A stretch of 64,000 bases of DNA from Kitasatospora aureofaciens (GTDB lineage: Bacteria; Actinomycetota; Actinomycetes; Streptomycetales; Streptomycetaceae): assembly GCF_019192735.1 (NCBI RefSeq), contig NZ_JAHTKP010000011.1, forward strand, positions 1 to 64,000. Direction: 5' to 3'. Position 1 is the first letter of the stretch, and each line of letters opens with the position of its first letter. The notes below the pieces were generated by a model, which was not told the origin of the DNA, did not search any database, and worked only from the letters and a program-made list of their open reading frames with translations. Shown in pieces: positions 16,127 through 23,637 of this stretch. Made by a program: the position numbers and the translations under genes.

Positions 16127-17272
16127 ATGCAGCAGTACCAGGGTTGGGCCGACGAACGCTTCGGCGCCGTCGCGGACGTGTTCGCCCGCAACTTCGCCGA
16201 GTTCCCCGAGCTCGGCGCCGCCGTCACGGTCTACTCGGGCGGCCGCAAGGTCGTCGAGCTGTGGGGCGGCACCGCCGACGACCGCACCGGCCGGGCCTGG
16301 TCGCAGGACACCGTCGTCCCGGTCTTCTCGGTCGCCAAGGGCGCGGTGAGCATCAGCGCCCACCTGCTCGCCCAGCAGGGCCGGCTGGACCTCGACGCCC
16401 CGATCGCCCGCTACTGGCCCGAGTTCGCGCGCCACGGCAAGCAGGACATCACCACCCGCATGATCCTCGGCCACCGCGCCGGCCTGCCCGCCCTGGACGC
16501 CGTGCTCTCCTTCGAGGAGATCGCCGCCTGGGATCCGGTGATCCGCGCGATCGAGGAGCAGCCGCCGCTCTGGGAGCCCGGGACCACCTACGAGTACCAC
16601 GGCCACGTCCTCGGCTTCGCGGTCGGCGAGGTGATCCGCCGCATCACCGGCCTGACGCCGGGCGTGTTCCTCCGCAAGGAGATCGCCGAGCCGTTCGGCG
16701 GCCTGCCGGTGTGGATCGGCCTGCCGGAGGAGGAACTCCCGCGCCTGGCCCGGCTGGTGGAGGCCGAGGGCCGCCGTCCGATGCCCGGCCCGGAGCACCT
16801 GCTCACCCGGATCGTGACGATGAACGGCGCGCTGGTCTTCCCCGGCCTGGACGTGCCGCACGGCTGGAACGACCCGGCCCTGCACGCGATCGAGCTGCCG
16901 GGCGCGGGCGCCGTCGCCTCCGCCACCGGCCTGGCGGGCCTGTACGCGGCGGCCGTCACCGGCATCGACGGCGGCGATCGCCTGCTGTCCCACGACACGG
17001 TGACCGACGCGGTCACCGAAGTCTCGTCCGGCGCAGGCTTCCTGGGCTTCGACATGGGCGCCCGCTGGGGTTCGGGCGTTCTGCTGGACTCCCCCGCCTT
17101 CCGCCCGCTGTTCGGCGCGCGCAGCTTCGGCAACGACGGCGCGGGCGGCCAGTTCGCCTTCGGGGACGACGAGTTCGGCGTCGGCTTCGCGTACGTGGCG
17201 AACCGGATGATCGGCCACGGCGACGCGCGCGCCAACCGGCTGATCGAGGCGGTGCGCGGGTGCCTGGGGTGA
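16127..17272 (+). CDS. Serine hydrolase of the beta-lactamase/EstB esterase family
   Basis: This 381-residue protein has the class C beta-lactamase-related fold. The catalytic SxxK is FSVAKGAVS (Ser near residue 67), the second motif is TTYEYHGHVLG (Tyr of the YxN-type motif), and a C-terminal FGNDGAGGQFAFGD loop replaces the KTG motif. It lacks a signal peptide, which favours a cytoplasmic esterase (EstB-like) over a penicillin-binding protein. The gene shares a four-base overlap (GTGA) with the next gene, so the two are probably co-translated. Confidence 0.85.
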   Translation: MQQYQGWADERFGAVADVFARNFAEFPELGAAVTVYSGGRKVVELWGGTADDRTGRAWSQDTVVPVFSVAKGAVSISAHLLAQQGRLDLDAPIARYWPEFARHGKQDITTRMILGHRAGLPALDAVLSFEEIAAWDPVIRAIEEQPPLWEPGTTYEYHGHVLGFAVGEVIRRITGLTPGVFLRKEIAEPFGGLPVWIGLPEEELPRLARLVEAEGRRPMPGPEHLLTRIVTMNGALVFPGLDVPHGWNDPALHAIELPGAGAVASATGLAGLYAAAVTGIDGGDRLLSHDTVTDAVTEVSSGAGFLGFDMGARWGSGVLLDSPAFRPLFGARSFGNDGAGGQFAFGDDEFGVGFAYVANRMIGHGDARANRLIEAVRGCLG

Positions 17273-17817
17273 CGGCGTTCGTCACCCACCTCGCCGGCCT
17301 CGCCGCCACCGGCGGTCTGGGCGGCCTGCGCTACAACGCCTCCTTGCCCGAACTCGCCGCCCGCTACGGCGATCCGTGGGACGGCGGGCGCGTCCACAAG
17401 GAGTCGCGCTGGCCGCACGCCTTCGGCTGGGGCGATGCGCAGACGGTGTTCTGCCGCTGCCGTCGGCTCCGCTCGTTCTCCCTTCCGGTCTGGCACGGTG
17501 AGCTCGAACTCCCGGTGCCCGACGGCGGTTTGCGAACGATCGACACGCACGTGACGGAGTCCGCCCTCGTCGCGGCCCTCACCGCCGCCCACTGCACCTG
17601 GGACACGGTGACGTACGAGAACCTCCCCGGCCAGCGGACCCTGGAGGTCACGCCGGCCAGGGAGGTCCGGGTGGGCCTCGTCCTCACCGACCGCGAGGCG
17701 TACGACGAACCGCCGTTGGAGGACTGGCTGTTGCACAAGGTCGTGCTCTGGGGCTACGACCACACCGACTGCCCCGAGCCGGACCGCACCCTCCCCGACG
17801 ACGGCTGGGGCGCGTAA
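17269..17817 (+). CDS. Unknown protein coupled to the serine hydrolase gene
   Basis: This 182-residue protein is not recognised. The GTG start at 17269 overlaps the hydrolase stop (GTGA). It has no signal peptide or membrane segment. Motifs that may help a search are GGLGGLRYNASLPELAARYG near the N-terminus, WPHAFGWGDAQTVFCRCRRL in the middle, and a C-terminal LLHKVVLWGYDHTDCPEP. The overall character, a compact alpha/beta protein with aromatic residues, is reminiscent of immunity-protein-like families, but this is only an impression. The overlap suggests a role tied to the hydrolase. Confidence 0.6.
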   Translation: MTAFVTHLAGLAATGGLGGLRYNASLPELAARYGDPWDGGRVHKESRWPHAFGWGDAQTVFCRCRRLRSFSLPVWHGELELPVPDGGLRTIDTHVTESALVAALTAAHCTWDTVTYENLPGQRTLEVTPAREVRVGLVLTDREAYDEPPLEDWLLHKVVLWGYDHTDCPEPDRTLPDDGWGA

Positions 17818-17824
17818 CGCGCGA

Positions 17825-17863
17825 CACCGGACCGTTCCGCCCCCCGCGCGGAACGGTCCGGTG
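17825..17863. terminator. Bidirectional terminator between convergent genes
   Basis: Perfect 15-bp arms CACCGGACCGTTCCG and CGGAACGGTCCGGTG lie between the stop at 17817 (+) and the stop at 17877 (-), and could serve both transcripts. Confidence 0.75.
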
Positions 17864-17876
17864 GCTCGAACTCCCG

Positions 17877-19262
17877 TTAGCTCAGCAGGAAGTCGTAGAC
17901 CGCCTGCCGCCCGAGGTCGCTGGCCGCCCGGCTCTGCACCGAGTGCGCCGCCCCGGGGACGATCACGACCTGCGGGTCGTGCGCCATCTCCGCCTCCCGG
18001 TACAGCCAGTCCAGCGGGGTGGAGAGGTCCCGGTCGCCGCCGAGCAGCAGCACCGGCACGTTGGGCAGCTTGCGGTGCTCCGGCGGGGCCGACGGCACCT
18101 CCTCCTGCGGCCAGTTGAGGCAGCTGAGCAGGGTGCCCGTCCCGGTGGCGGTGGCCGGGTCGAACGGCCAGGTCTCCTCGTCCGTCAGGTCCTGCCGCGC
18201 GCGGTCCAGCGCCGCCGCCCGGCCATCGACCGGGGAGTCCGAGGTGCCCCACGGGAACTCCCCGTCCGCGCACAGGGTGCTGGCGTGCAGGCCCTGGCTG
18301 AGGAACTCGGCGGGGACGGCGTTGCCCTGGTGGGCGCCGTCGATGAAGCTCTGGAGCCGGCCGGGCCGCCCGGCCGCGGCCTCGTGCAGGGCGTCCGGGA
18401 TCTTGCCGTAGTTCGGGTCGACGAACTCGAAGCTGGTGATCGCGTCGAGGACGGCCGGCCCGTTGTGGTAGCGCCGGACGGTCTCCGCGAGGTCGGCGGC
18501 CGGGTCGGTGGTGCACCCGGTGGCCTTGCAGGCGGCGGTGAGCACCCGCGCGGCGGCCCGCAGCGGGACCGGATCGAGCGGGTCGTAACCCTGTTGCGGC
18601 ACCACGGAGTCGAGCACCAGCCGGGCGACGTGCGCGGGGTGCGCGAGCGCGTACCGCTCGGCGGTGAAGGTGCCGTACGAGACGCCGTCGAGGGTGAGCC
18701 GCTTGTCACCGAGGGCGCGGCGCAGCTGGTCGATGTCGGCGACGGTGTCGGCGGTGCTGTAGTACTGCCGGCCGGGGCCGAGGGCCGCCGCGCAGTCGGT
18801 GACGGCCTGTGGGGTGGGCGGGGTGAGGTCGGAGGCGCCCATCTGGTCCTGGAGGGCCGGGCACTGGAGGGCGTTGGCGCCGGTGCCGCGCTGGTCGAAC
18901 ATCACCAGGCGGTAGTCCTTGAGGACGGGCGCGAGCTTGCCGGCAATCTTGTTCAGCAGCGGGACGCCCGGCTGGCCGGGGCCGCCGGTGAGGAACAGCA
19001 GGTCTCCCTTGGGTGCGTCGGTGTTGCCGCCGACGGCCACCTGGAGGTTGAGCGTGCCCGGGGTGTCGCCGCCGTGGTCGAGCGGGACGGTGAGGGTGCC
19101 GCAGGTGTAGCCGGGGCTGCCCGGACAAGGCGCCTGGCCGGTGAGCCCGCCGCTCCGGTCGTCCCCGGCCGGAGCGGCGACGGCGGGGGTGCCCAGCGTC
19201 GTCCCGGCGACCACCGCCACGGCGCCCAGCAGGGCGGCGATACGGCCGCGCGTCTTCGTCAT
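17877..19262 (-). CDS. Secreted alpha/beta hydrolase (tripeptidyl aminopeptidase-like)
   Basis: This 461-residue protein starts with a Sec signal peptide (MTKTRGRIAALLGAVAVVAG, cleavage after a VAA/APA region) and carries an alpha/beta-hydrolase core. The oxyanion region is FLTGGPGQPG, then MFDQRGTGAN, the nucleophile elbow is DGVSYGTF, Asp lies in LLLGGDRD, and His in GAAHSVQSR. It matches the Streptomyces SlpD/Tap-type secreted tripeptidyl aminopeptidases, which clip N-terminal tripeptides from extracellular proteins. Some members act on other substrates. ATG 19262 has GGAAGGA upstream. It is divergent from a DUF5937/ArsR-like regulator, a possible controller. Confidence 0.85.
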   Translation of the reverse strand: MTKTRGRIAALLGAVAVVAGTTLGTPAVAAPAGDDRSGGLTGQAPCPGSPGYTCGTLTVPLDHGGDTPGTLNLQVAVGGNTDAPKGDLLFLTGGPGQPGVPLLNKIAGKLAPVLKDYRLVMFDQRGTGANALQCPALQDQMGASDLTPPTPQAVTDCAAALGPGRQYYSTADTVADIDQLRRALGDKRLTLDGVSYGTFTAERYALAHPAHVARLVLDSVVPQQGYDPLDPVPLRAAARVLTAACKATGCTTDPAADLAETVRRYHNGPAVLDAITSFEFVDPNYGKIPDALHEAAAGRPGRLQSFIDGAHQGNAVPAEFLSQGLHASTLCADGEFPWGTSDSPVDGRAAALDRARQDLTDEETWPFDPATATGTGTLLSCLNWPQEEVPSAPPEHRKLPNVPVLLLGGDRDLSTPLDWLYREAEMAHDPQVVIVPGAAHSVQSRAASDLGRQAVYDFLLS

Positions 19263-19451
19263 GTTCGTCCTTCCCGTGCCTGTCGGCTCGTGTTGACGCG
19301 GTCTGCTGACGCGGTCACGGAAAAGCTTGTGCCCCGGGGGCATCGGCGCGCGATGATTCCTGCGACGATTCGAGCAGGTTCGAAGCGTCGGCCACCTGTT
19401 TGGGGGGCGGACTTTCTGACTGTCCGACGGTCCGACGGGGGAAGGACGCCA

Positions 19452-20441
19452 GTGATCACCCTCACCATCGACTCCGTGGGCCTGGCCCGTTCGCGGTTCG
19501 TGGTCTCGCCGCTGCACGAGGCGGTCAACACCCTGATGTCGTCCGGCCTGACGTCCCGCACCGGCCCGTACGCGTGGGTGAGCCGGACGCGGCGCGTGCT
19601 GCGGCGGGAGCGGCTGGAGCTGCTCGCCGGGCTGGCCCTGGACAAGTCCGGGGGCTACCTCCCGGACTTCCTCTCCCCGCACCCGGCCGGCCCGGCGCCC
19701 GAGGTGGCGGAGCAGCTCGCGGCGGTCCGCGCCACGCCGCCCGACCGCGTGCTCGGCGAGCTGGAGACCGTCCGGCGGGGCCGCCCCGAGGTCGGGCTGA
19801 TGGGGCGTGTGCTACCGGGCGTCGTGGAGCGGACGTTGGAGCGCGGTCCGCGGTACTTCGCGCAGCGGGCCGCGGACGAGCTGAGCCGCTACTGGGAGCT
19901 GGCGATCGCGCCGTACTGGCCGGACGCCCGCGCGGTGCTCGACGCCGAGATCGACCAGCGGGGGCGGTTCCAGGCCCGGCACGGCGCCGGCGCGCTGATC
20001 AACTCCCTTGCCCCGCAGCTCTCCTGGGCGGAGGGGCGGATCGAGCTGGAGAGCCGGTTCACGGTGGCGCTGCCGGCCCGGATGGTGCTGCTGATGCCGA
20101 CGCTGGTGACGCGGTCGATCCACGTGATCCTGGACCCGATCGACGGGGTCCACCGGGCGCCGACCCTGATGTACCCGGTCGCGCACCGGGCGGTGGCGGA
20201 GCTGGAGCCCAGCCCGGCGCTGGCGCAGCTGCTCGGGCCGACGCGGGCGGATCTGCTCGCCGCGCTGGTGGGCCCGTCGACGACGGCGGCGCTGGCGGGG
20301 CGGCACTACCTCAGCGCGGGCACGGTCTCGTACCACCTGGGCGTGCTGCACCGGTCGGGGCTGGTGAGCCGGGTGCGGAGCGGACGGGAGGTGCTGTACC
20401 GGCGGACGCCGCGCGGGGAGGAGCTGGTGGCGACGCAGTAA
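19452..20441 (+). CDS. DUF5937/ArsR-type winged-helix regulator
   Basis: This 329-residue protein has an N-terminal DUF5937-like domain (ITLTIDSVGLARSRFVVSPL, with the SPLHEAV motif) and a C-terminal ArsR-type winged helix (LLAALVGPSTTAALAGRHYL, then SAGTVSYHLGVLHRSGLVSR and RSGREVLYRR). It is a paralogue of the protein at 29709-30689. Such regulators usually repress an adjacent gene; the divergent secreted hydrolase is the nearest candidate. GTG 19452 was chosen because GGAAGGACG lies just upstream and the frame opens the conserved domain. Tandem TCCGACGG repeats precede the start. Confidence 0.75.
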   Translation: MITLTIDSVGLARSRFVVSPLHEAVNTLMSSGLTSRTGPYAWVSRTRRVLRRERLELLAGLALDKSGGYLPDFLSPHPAGPAPEVAEQLAAVRATPPDRVLGELETVRRGRPEVGLMGRVLPGVVERTLERGPRYFAQRAADELSRYWELAIAPYWPDARAVLDAEIDQRGRFQARHGAGALINSLAPQLSWAEGRIELESRFTVALPARMVLLMPTLVTRSIHVILDPIDGVHRAPTLMYPVAHRAVAELEPSPALAQLLGPTRADLLAALVGPSTTAALAGRHYLSAGTVSYHLGVLHRSGLVSRVRSGREVLYRRTPRGEELVATQ

Positions 20442-20471
20442 GGGCGGCGCGCGTTCTCACGTGCGCGCCCT
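20441..20471. terminator. Hairpin between convergent genes
   Basis: GC-rich arms AGGGCGGCGCGCG and CGTGCGCGCCCT (one bulged base) fill the short gap between the regulator stop and the hydrolase stop. Confidence 0.5.
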
Positions 20472-20482
20472 CGGGGTTCGGT

Positions 20483-21292
20483 TCACTCCAACGCGCGCGG
20501 GAGGACCACCTGCACCCACTCCTCCGGCTGCGACAGATGCGGAGCGTGACCGGCGCCCATGTACAGGTGCCGTTCCGCCTTCGGCAGGGTGAGGTCGATG
20601 ATGTCCAGAACCTCGCCGTACATCGGCTGGCTGTCGTCGCTCTGCGTGAGCAGCGCGGGCTCGCTGAAGCGGGCGAGCGCGGTCAGGTCGAGGTCCAGGG
20701 CGTCCGGATCCCGCAGCTCGTCCAGGAAGGTCGGCGCGTTGCGCACGAAGGTGTGCCGCACCGGCGCGGGCAGCTGGGCCCACGCCCCCGGCCCGAACGC
20801 CACCGTCTCCACGAACAGCTCCGCCGCCGCAGCCGACTCCGCCTGTTCCAGCAGCTCCCGGACGGCGGCGATCCGCCCGGCGAGCGCGGTGCCGACCGAC
20901 CGCAGCTCCGGGTCGGCGAGCAGCAGCGACATCCCCGGCGGCTCGTGCACGGAGATCCCCCGCAGCAGGTCGGGCCGGGCAGAAGCGAGCCGCAAGGTGA
21001 TCAGCGCACCGTACGAGTTCCCGCAGACGTAGGCCGGCGCCAGCCCGAGCCCCTCGATCAGCCCCGCCAGGTCGGCCGCGTCCTCGTACACCGAACCCTG
21101 GGTGAGCAGGTCCTCGCTGCGGCTGTGGCCGCGCCGGTCGTACGTGACCACGGTCGTGGACTCGGCCAGGCCGGGCATCACCCGCGCCCAGCTGTCCCCG
21201 TCGCTCCACGACCCGTGCACCAGGACGACGCCCGGACCTTCGCCACGGGCCTCGTAGTGCAGCGCCACCCCGTTCACCCTGATCTCGGCCAT
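20483..21292 (-). CDS. Alpha/beta hydrolase
   Basis: This 269-residue protein has the classic alpha/beta-hydrolase set: VLVHGSWSDGDSW (oxyanion HG), TYDRRGHSRS, nucleophile CGNSYGAL (Ser near residue 97), an Asp near LTQSDDSQP, and His in GAGHAPHLSQPEEW. It has no signal peptide and is probably a cytoplasmic esterase or C-C hydrolase of unknown substrate. ATG 21292 has GGGAGG six bases upstream. It is monocistronic, convergent with the DUF5937-type regulator. Confidence 0.8.
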   Translation of the reverse strand: MAEIRVNGVALHYEARGEGPGVVLVHGSWSDGDSWARVMPGLAESTTVVTYDRRGHSRSEDLLTQGSVYEDAADLAGLIEGLGLAPAYVCGNSYGALITLRLASARPDLLRGISVHEPPGMSLLLADPELRSVGTALAGRIAAVRELLEQAESAAAAELFVETVAFGPGAWAQLPAPVRHTFVRNAPTFLDELRDPDALDLDLTALARFSEPALLTQSDDSQPMYGEVLDIIDLTLPKAERHLYMGAGHAPHLSQPEEWVQVVLPRALE

Positions 21293-21436
21293 CACGAGCC
21301 TCCCGATCTCGGCGGTGCTCCCCCACCAGCCTGACACAAGCGGCCAATCGGGTCAGATCATCGGGTCGGATCAGCTCACGCAGAGTCGTCGGCCGGGGCG
21401 CCGCGGCACCCCCGCTTCACCAGACGGCTGACACAC

Positions 21437-21473
21437 CTGCGCAGGAAGTCGACCCCGCCGACTTCCTGCGCAG
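21437..21473 (-). terminator. Terminator hairpin (GAAGTCG-type) after the DUF2867 gene
   Basis: Perfect 15-bp arms CTGCGCAGGAAGTCG and CGACTTCCTGCGCAG with a seven-base loop ACCCCGC lie 26 bases past the DUF2867 stop on the minus strand. Core and loop almost match the hairpin at 24418-24460. Confidence 0.75.
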
Positions 21474-21498
21474 CCCGCGCCCCTACCTGCTCGCGCCC

Positions 21499-22104
21499 CT
21501 ACCTGCTCCCGCTCCGCTCCCCCGAGTTCTCCTCCCACCGGCGCCCGATCGACCGCAGCAGCGCCGGGTACACGCCCACGTACCGGAACGGCTTGATCGC
21601 CGCCATGTACGCCGAGCCGAACAGGCCGTTCGGCTTCACCAGGACGGCCATCTGCCCCCGGTAGCCGCCCTTCCCGTCCGGGACCCAGCCGATGTGCATC
21701 ACCGCGTGGACCGTCCGGTTGGCCAGCTCGGCCGCCCACTCGTCGGGCAACTGGTAGACGGACCGGAACGGGCCCGACTCCGAGTCCGGCCCGCGCGGCG
21801 CCTCGCGCAGGTCGTCCGGCAGCCGGTCGCGCAGCGTACCGACCCGGGCGCCGACGCCGCCGTCGGCCTTGTCCCACCCCAGCAGGCTCCCGAGCTTCCA
21901 GCGGATCGCGAAGAGCGCGCGGTACACGGGCGAGGGGCTGGCCGTCCCGGGCGTGGCGCCCTCGGTGAACTGGCGGACCAGGTACGGGAGATCGTCGGGC
22001 CCGCCGGGTGTCGGCAGGGCCCACACGTCCTCGACGTGGAAGTCCCGGGTGATCCCGTGGATACGCCACGGGCGGGAGGTGTGGGCGGTGCTGGGGAGTC
22101 TCAT
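21499..22104 (-). CDS. DUF2867 domain-containing protein
   Basis: This 201-residue protein resembles the DUF2867 family: WALPTPGGPDDLPYLVRQFT near residue 28, FRSVYQLPDEWAAELANRTV in the middle, and the C-terminal PNGLFGSAYMAAIKPFRYVGVYPALLR region. DUF2867 proteins occur alone or at the end of SDR-type proteins; a START-like lipid or cofactor-binding fold is often inferred, but no reaction is known. It is divergent from a TetR gene, with two copies of a palindromic operator in between, so its expression is probably repressed by that regulator. Confidence 0.75.
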   Translation of the reverse strand: MRLPSTAHTSRPWRIHGITRDFHVEDVWALPTPGGPDDLPYLVRQFTEGATPGTASPSPVYRALFAIRWKLGSLLGWDKADGGVGARVGTLRDRLPDDLREAPRGPDSESGPFRSVYQLPDEWAAELANRTVHAVMHIGWVPDGKGGYRGQMAVLVKPNGLFGSAYMAAIKPFRYVGVYPALLRSIGRRWEENSGERSGSR

Positions 22105-22118
22105 GCGTCGGCCCCTTA

Positions 22119-22174
22119 TCTATACGATGCCGTATAGAAGTCAGGCTAGACCCTTTTATACGCCACCGTATAGA
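22119..22174. promoter_or_regulatory. Two TetR operators of type TCTATACG-N4-CGTATAGA
   Basis: A perfect 20-bp palindrome lies at 22119-22138. A second copy with one mismatch (TTTATACG-N4-CGTATAGA) lies at 22155-22174. Their centres are 36 bp apart. They fill the divergent promoter between the DUF2867 gene and the TetR gene, fitting cooperative repression of both. Confidence 0.8.
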
Positions 22175-22210
22175 CCGGGGCTGCGCGCAGCGGAGAGAGA
22201 GACACCCCCC

Positions 22211-22768
22211 ATGGCCAACCCCCGCACCCCACGCGACAAGTGGATCGAGGAGGGCATGCGGGCACTCGCCGCCGGCGGCCCCGACGCCGTCCGGATCGAG
22301 CCCCTCGCCCAGGCGCTCGGCGTCAGCAAGGGCGGCTTCTACGGCTACTTCCGCAACCGCGACGCCCTGCTCACCGAAATCCTCGACACCTGGGAGCGCA
22401 CCGTCACCGAGAACGTGATCGACGAGGTCGAGAGCGGCGGCGGCGACGCGAGGGCCAAGCTCGTCCGCCTCTACGCGATCGCCTCCGCGGGCGACGACCC
22501 GATGACCTCCATCGCCTCCGAACTCGCCGTCCGTGACTGGGCCCGGCGCGACGAAGCCGTCGCCGACCGCCTGCGAGGCATCGACAACCGGCGCATGGAG
22601 TACATGCGCACGCTGTTCCGCGCCTTCTGCCCCGACGAGGACGACGTCGAGATGCGCTGCCTGATCACCTACTCCCTCCGCATCGGCAACCACTTCATCG
22701 CCGCCGACAACGGCCCGCGCAGCCGCGCGGAGGTGATGGCCCTGACCCGGCAGTGGCTGCTGAGGTAG
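22211..22768 (+). CDS. TetR/AcrR family transcriptional regulator
   Basis: This 185-residue regulator has a TetR helix-turn-helix at residues 10-57 (WIEEGMRALAAGGPDAVRIE, then ALGVSKGGFYGYFRNRDALL) and a compact all-helical ligand domain. The ATG at 22211 follows a CGGAGAGAGA ribosome binding site. It probably binds the twin palindromes upstream and controls itself and the divergent DUF2867 gene. The inducing ligand is unknown. Confidence 0.9.
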   Translation: MANPRTPRDKWIEEGMRALAAGGPDAVRIEPLAQALGVSKGGFYGYFRNRDALLTEILDTWERTVTENVIDEVESGGGDARAKLVRLYAIASAGDDPMTSIASELAVRDWARRDEAVADRLRGIDNRRMEYMRTLFRAFCPDEDDVEMRCLITYSLRIGNHFIAADNGPRSRAEVMALTRQWLLR

Positions 22769-22789
22769 CCCTCCGCTGCGTTGTGGGCC

Positions 22790-23485
22790 CTACGCCGCCG
22801 GCACCCAGCCCGGGAGCGCCGGCAGCACCGCCTCGGCGACCCGGAGCAGTATCGCGTCGTCCGGCGTCGCGTCGTCCTGGCGCCAGACGGCGATCTCGTA
22901 CGAACCGCCCTCCGCCTTCGCACCCTTCGCGACCACCAGGTGCCGCGCGATACCGCCGGTGCCCGAGCTGGCCGTCGCGCCCTTGAAGACGATCGACGTC
23001 GTGCGGTCCAAGTACGTCACGGACGGGTGGCCGAGCAGCGAACCCGGCACCGGCCGCGGGCGCAGGAAGTCGTCGAAGGACTGCACCGAGAGGTCGCGGT
23101 TGTCCGAGACCTGGAGGTAGACGGACCCGAGCTGCACCTGCGCCGAGGCCTCGGTCTCCTTCGTCCCGGCCGCGGACGTCACCTGCCCACCCGAGGAGTA
23201 CGCGTTCACAACGTGCTCGCTCGGCACACCGACCAGCACCGGCAGATCCGGGCGGTTGAGCGCCGCGCACAGTGCCGGATACTCGGGCGCGTCCGTGGCC
23301 TTGGGCGGATTGCACACGGCCGGCTTGTTGTTCTGGGCGGCAGTGTCGTCCAGCCCGCCCACGAACAGCACGGCCGCCACGACGGCCAGCGCCAGCACCA
23401 GCGCCGCCGCTACCTGGCCCGCCGCGCTCTTGGCGCCGCCCTTGGCGGGCTCCGTCGGCACGTCGTGTCCATGCTCATCCGTCAC
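22790..23485 (-). CDS. DUF6215-like membrane-anchored protein
   Basis: This protein of about 231 residues has a short cytoplasmic tail (VTDEHGHDVPTEPAKGG), one membrane segment (VAAALVLALAVVAAVLFVGGL) and an extracytoplasmic domain of about 170 residues with two Cys (AVCNPPKATDAPEYPALC) that could pair. It resembles the actinobacterial DUF6215 group as I recall it; no function is known. The start is uncertain: GTG 23485 is used, TTG 23503 is possible, and neither has a strong ribosome binding site. It is divergent from a zinc-ribbon membrane protein gene. Confidence 0.55.
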   Translation of the reverse strand: MTDEHGHDVPTEPAKGGAKSAAGQVAAALVLALAVVAAVLFVGGLDDTAAQNNKPAVCNPPKATDAPEYPALCAALNRPDLPVLVGVPSEHVVNAYSSGGQVTSAAGTKETEASAQVQLGSVYLQVSDNRDLSVQSFDDFLRPRPVPGSLLGHPSVTYLDRTTSIVFKGATASSGTGGIARHLVVAKGAKAEGGSYEIAVWRQDDATPDDAILLRVAEAVLPALPGWVPAA

Positions 23486-23573
23486 CGGCGGACCGTACCC
23501 CAACTACGAGCCGGCTCGCAGGGATTTTCGAACCCGCCACCCGCCCAGCCGCCGCACCTCGTGCGACATACCG

Positions 23574-23603
23574 TCAATTCCGGACGTTGACGATCAATTC
23601 CGG
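23574..23603. repeat. Direct repeats TCAATTCCGG in a divergent promoter
   Basis: TCAATTCCGG occurs at 23574-23583 and 23594-23603, exactly 20 bp apart (two helical turns). CGTCAA and TTGACG also form an inverted pair around the first copy. The element lies upstream of the zinc-ribbon membrane protein gene and may be a regulator site. Confidence 0.4.
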
Positions 23604-23609
23604 CATAGT

Positions 23610-23629
23610 CCTGTCGCATTGACGACAGG
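23610..23629 (+). promoter_or_regulatory. Hairpin overlapping a ribosome binding site
   Basis: Perfect 7-bp arms CCTGTCG and CGACAGG with a six-base loop end inside the GGAG ribosome binding site (23628-23631) of the gene starting at 23638. In the mRNA this stem would mask part of that site; as DNA it could also be an operator. Confidence 0.45.
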
Positions 23630-23637
23630 AGACCCCA

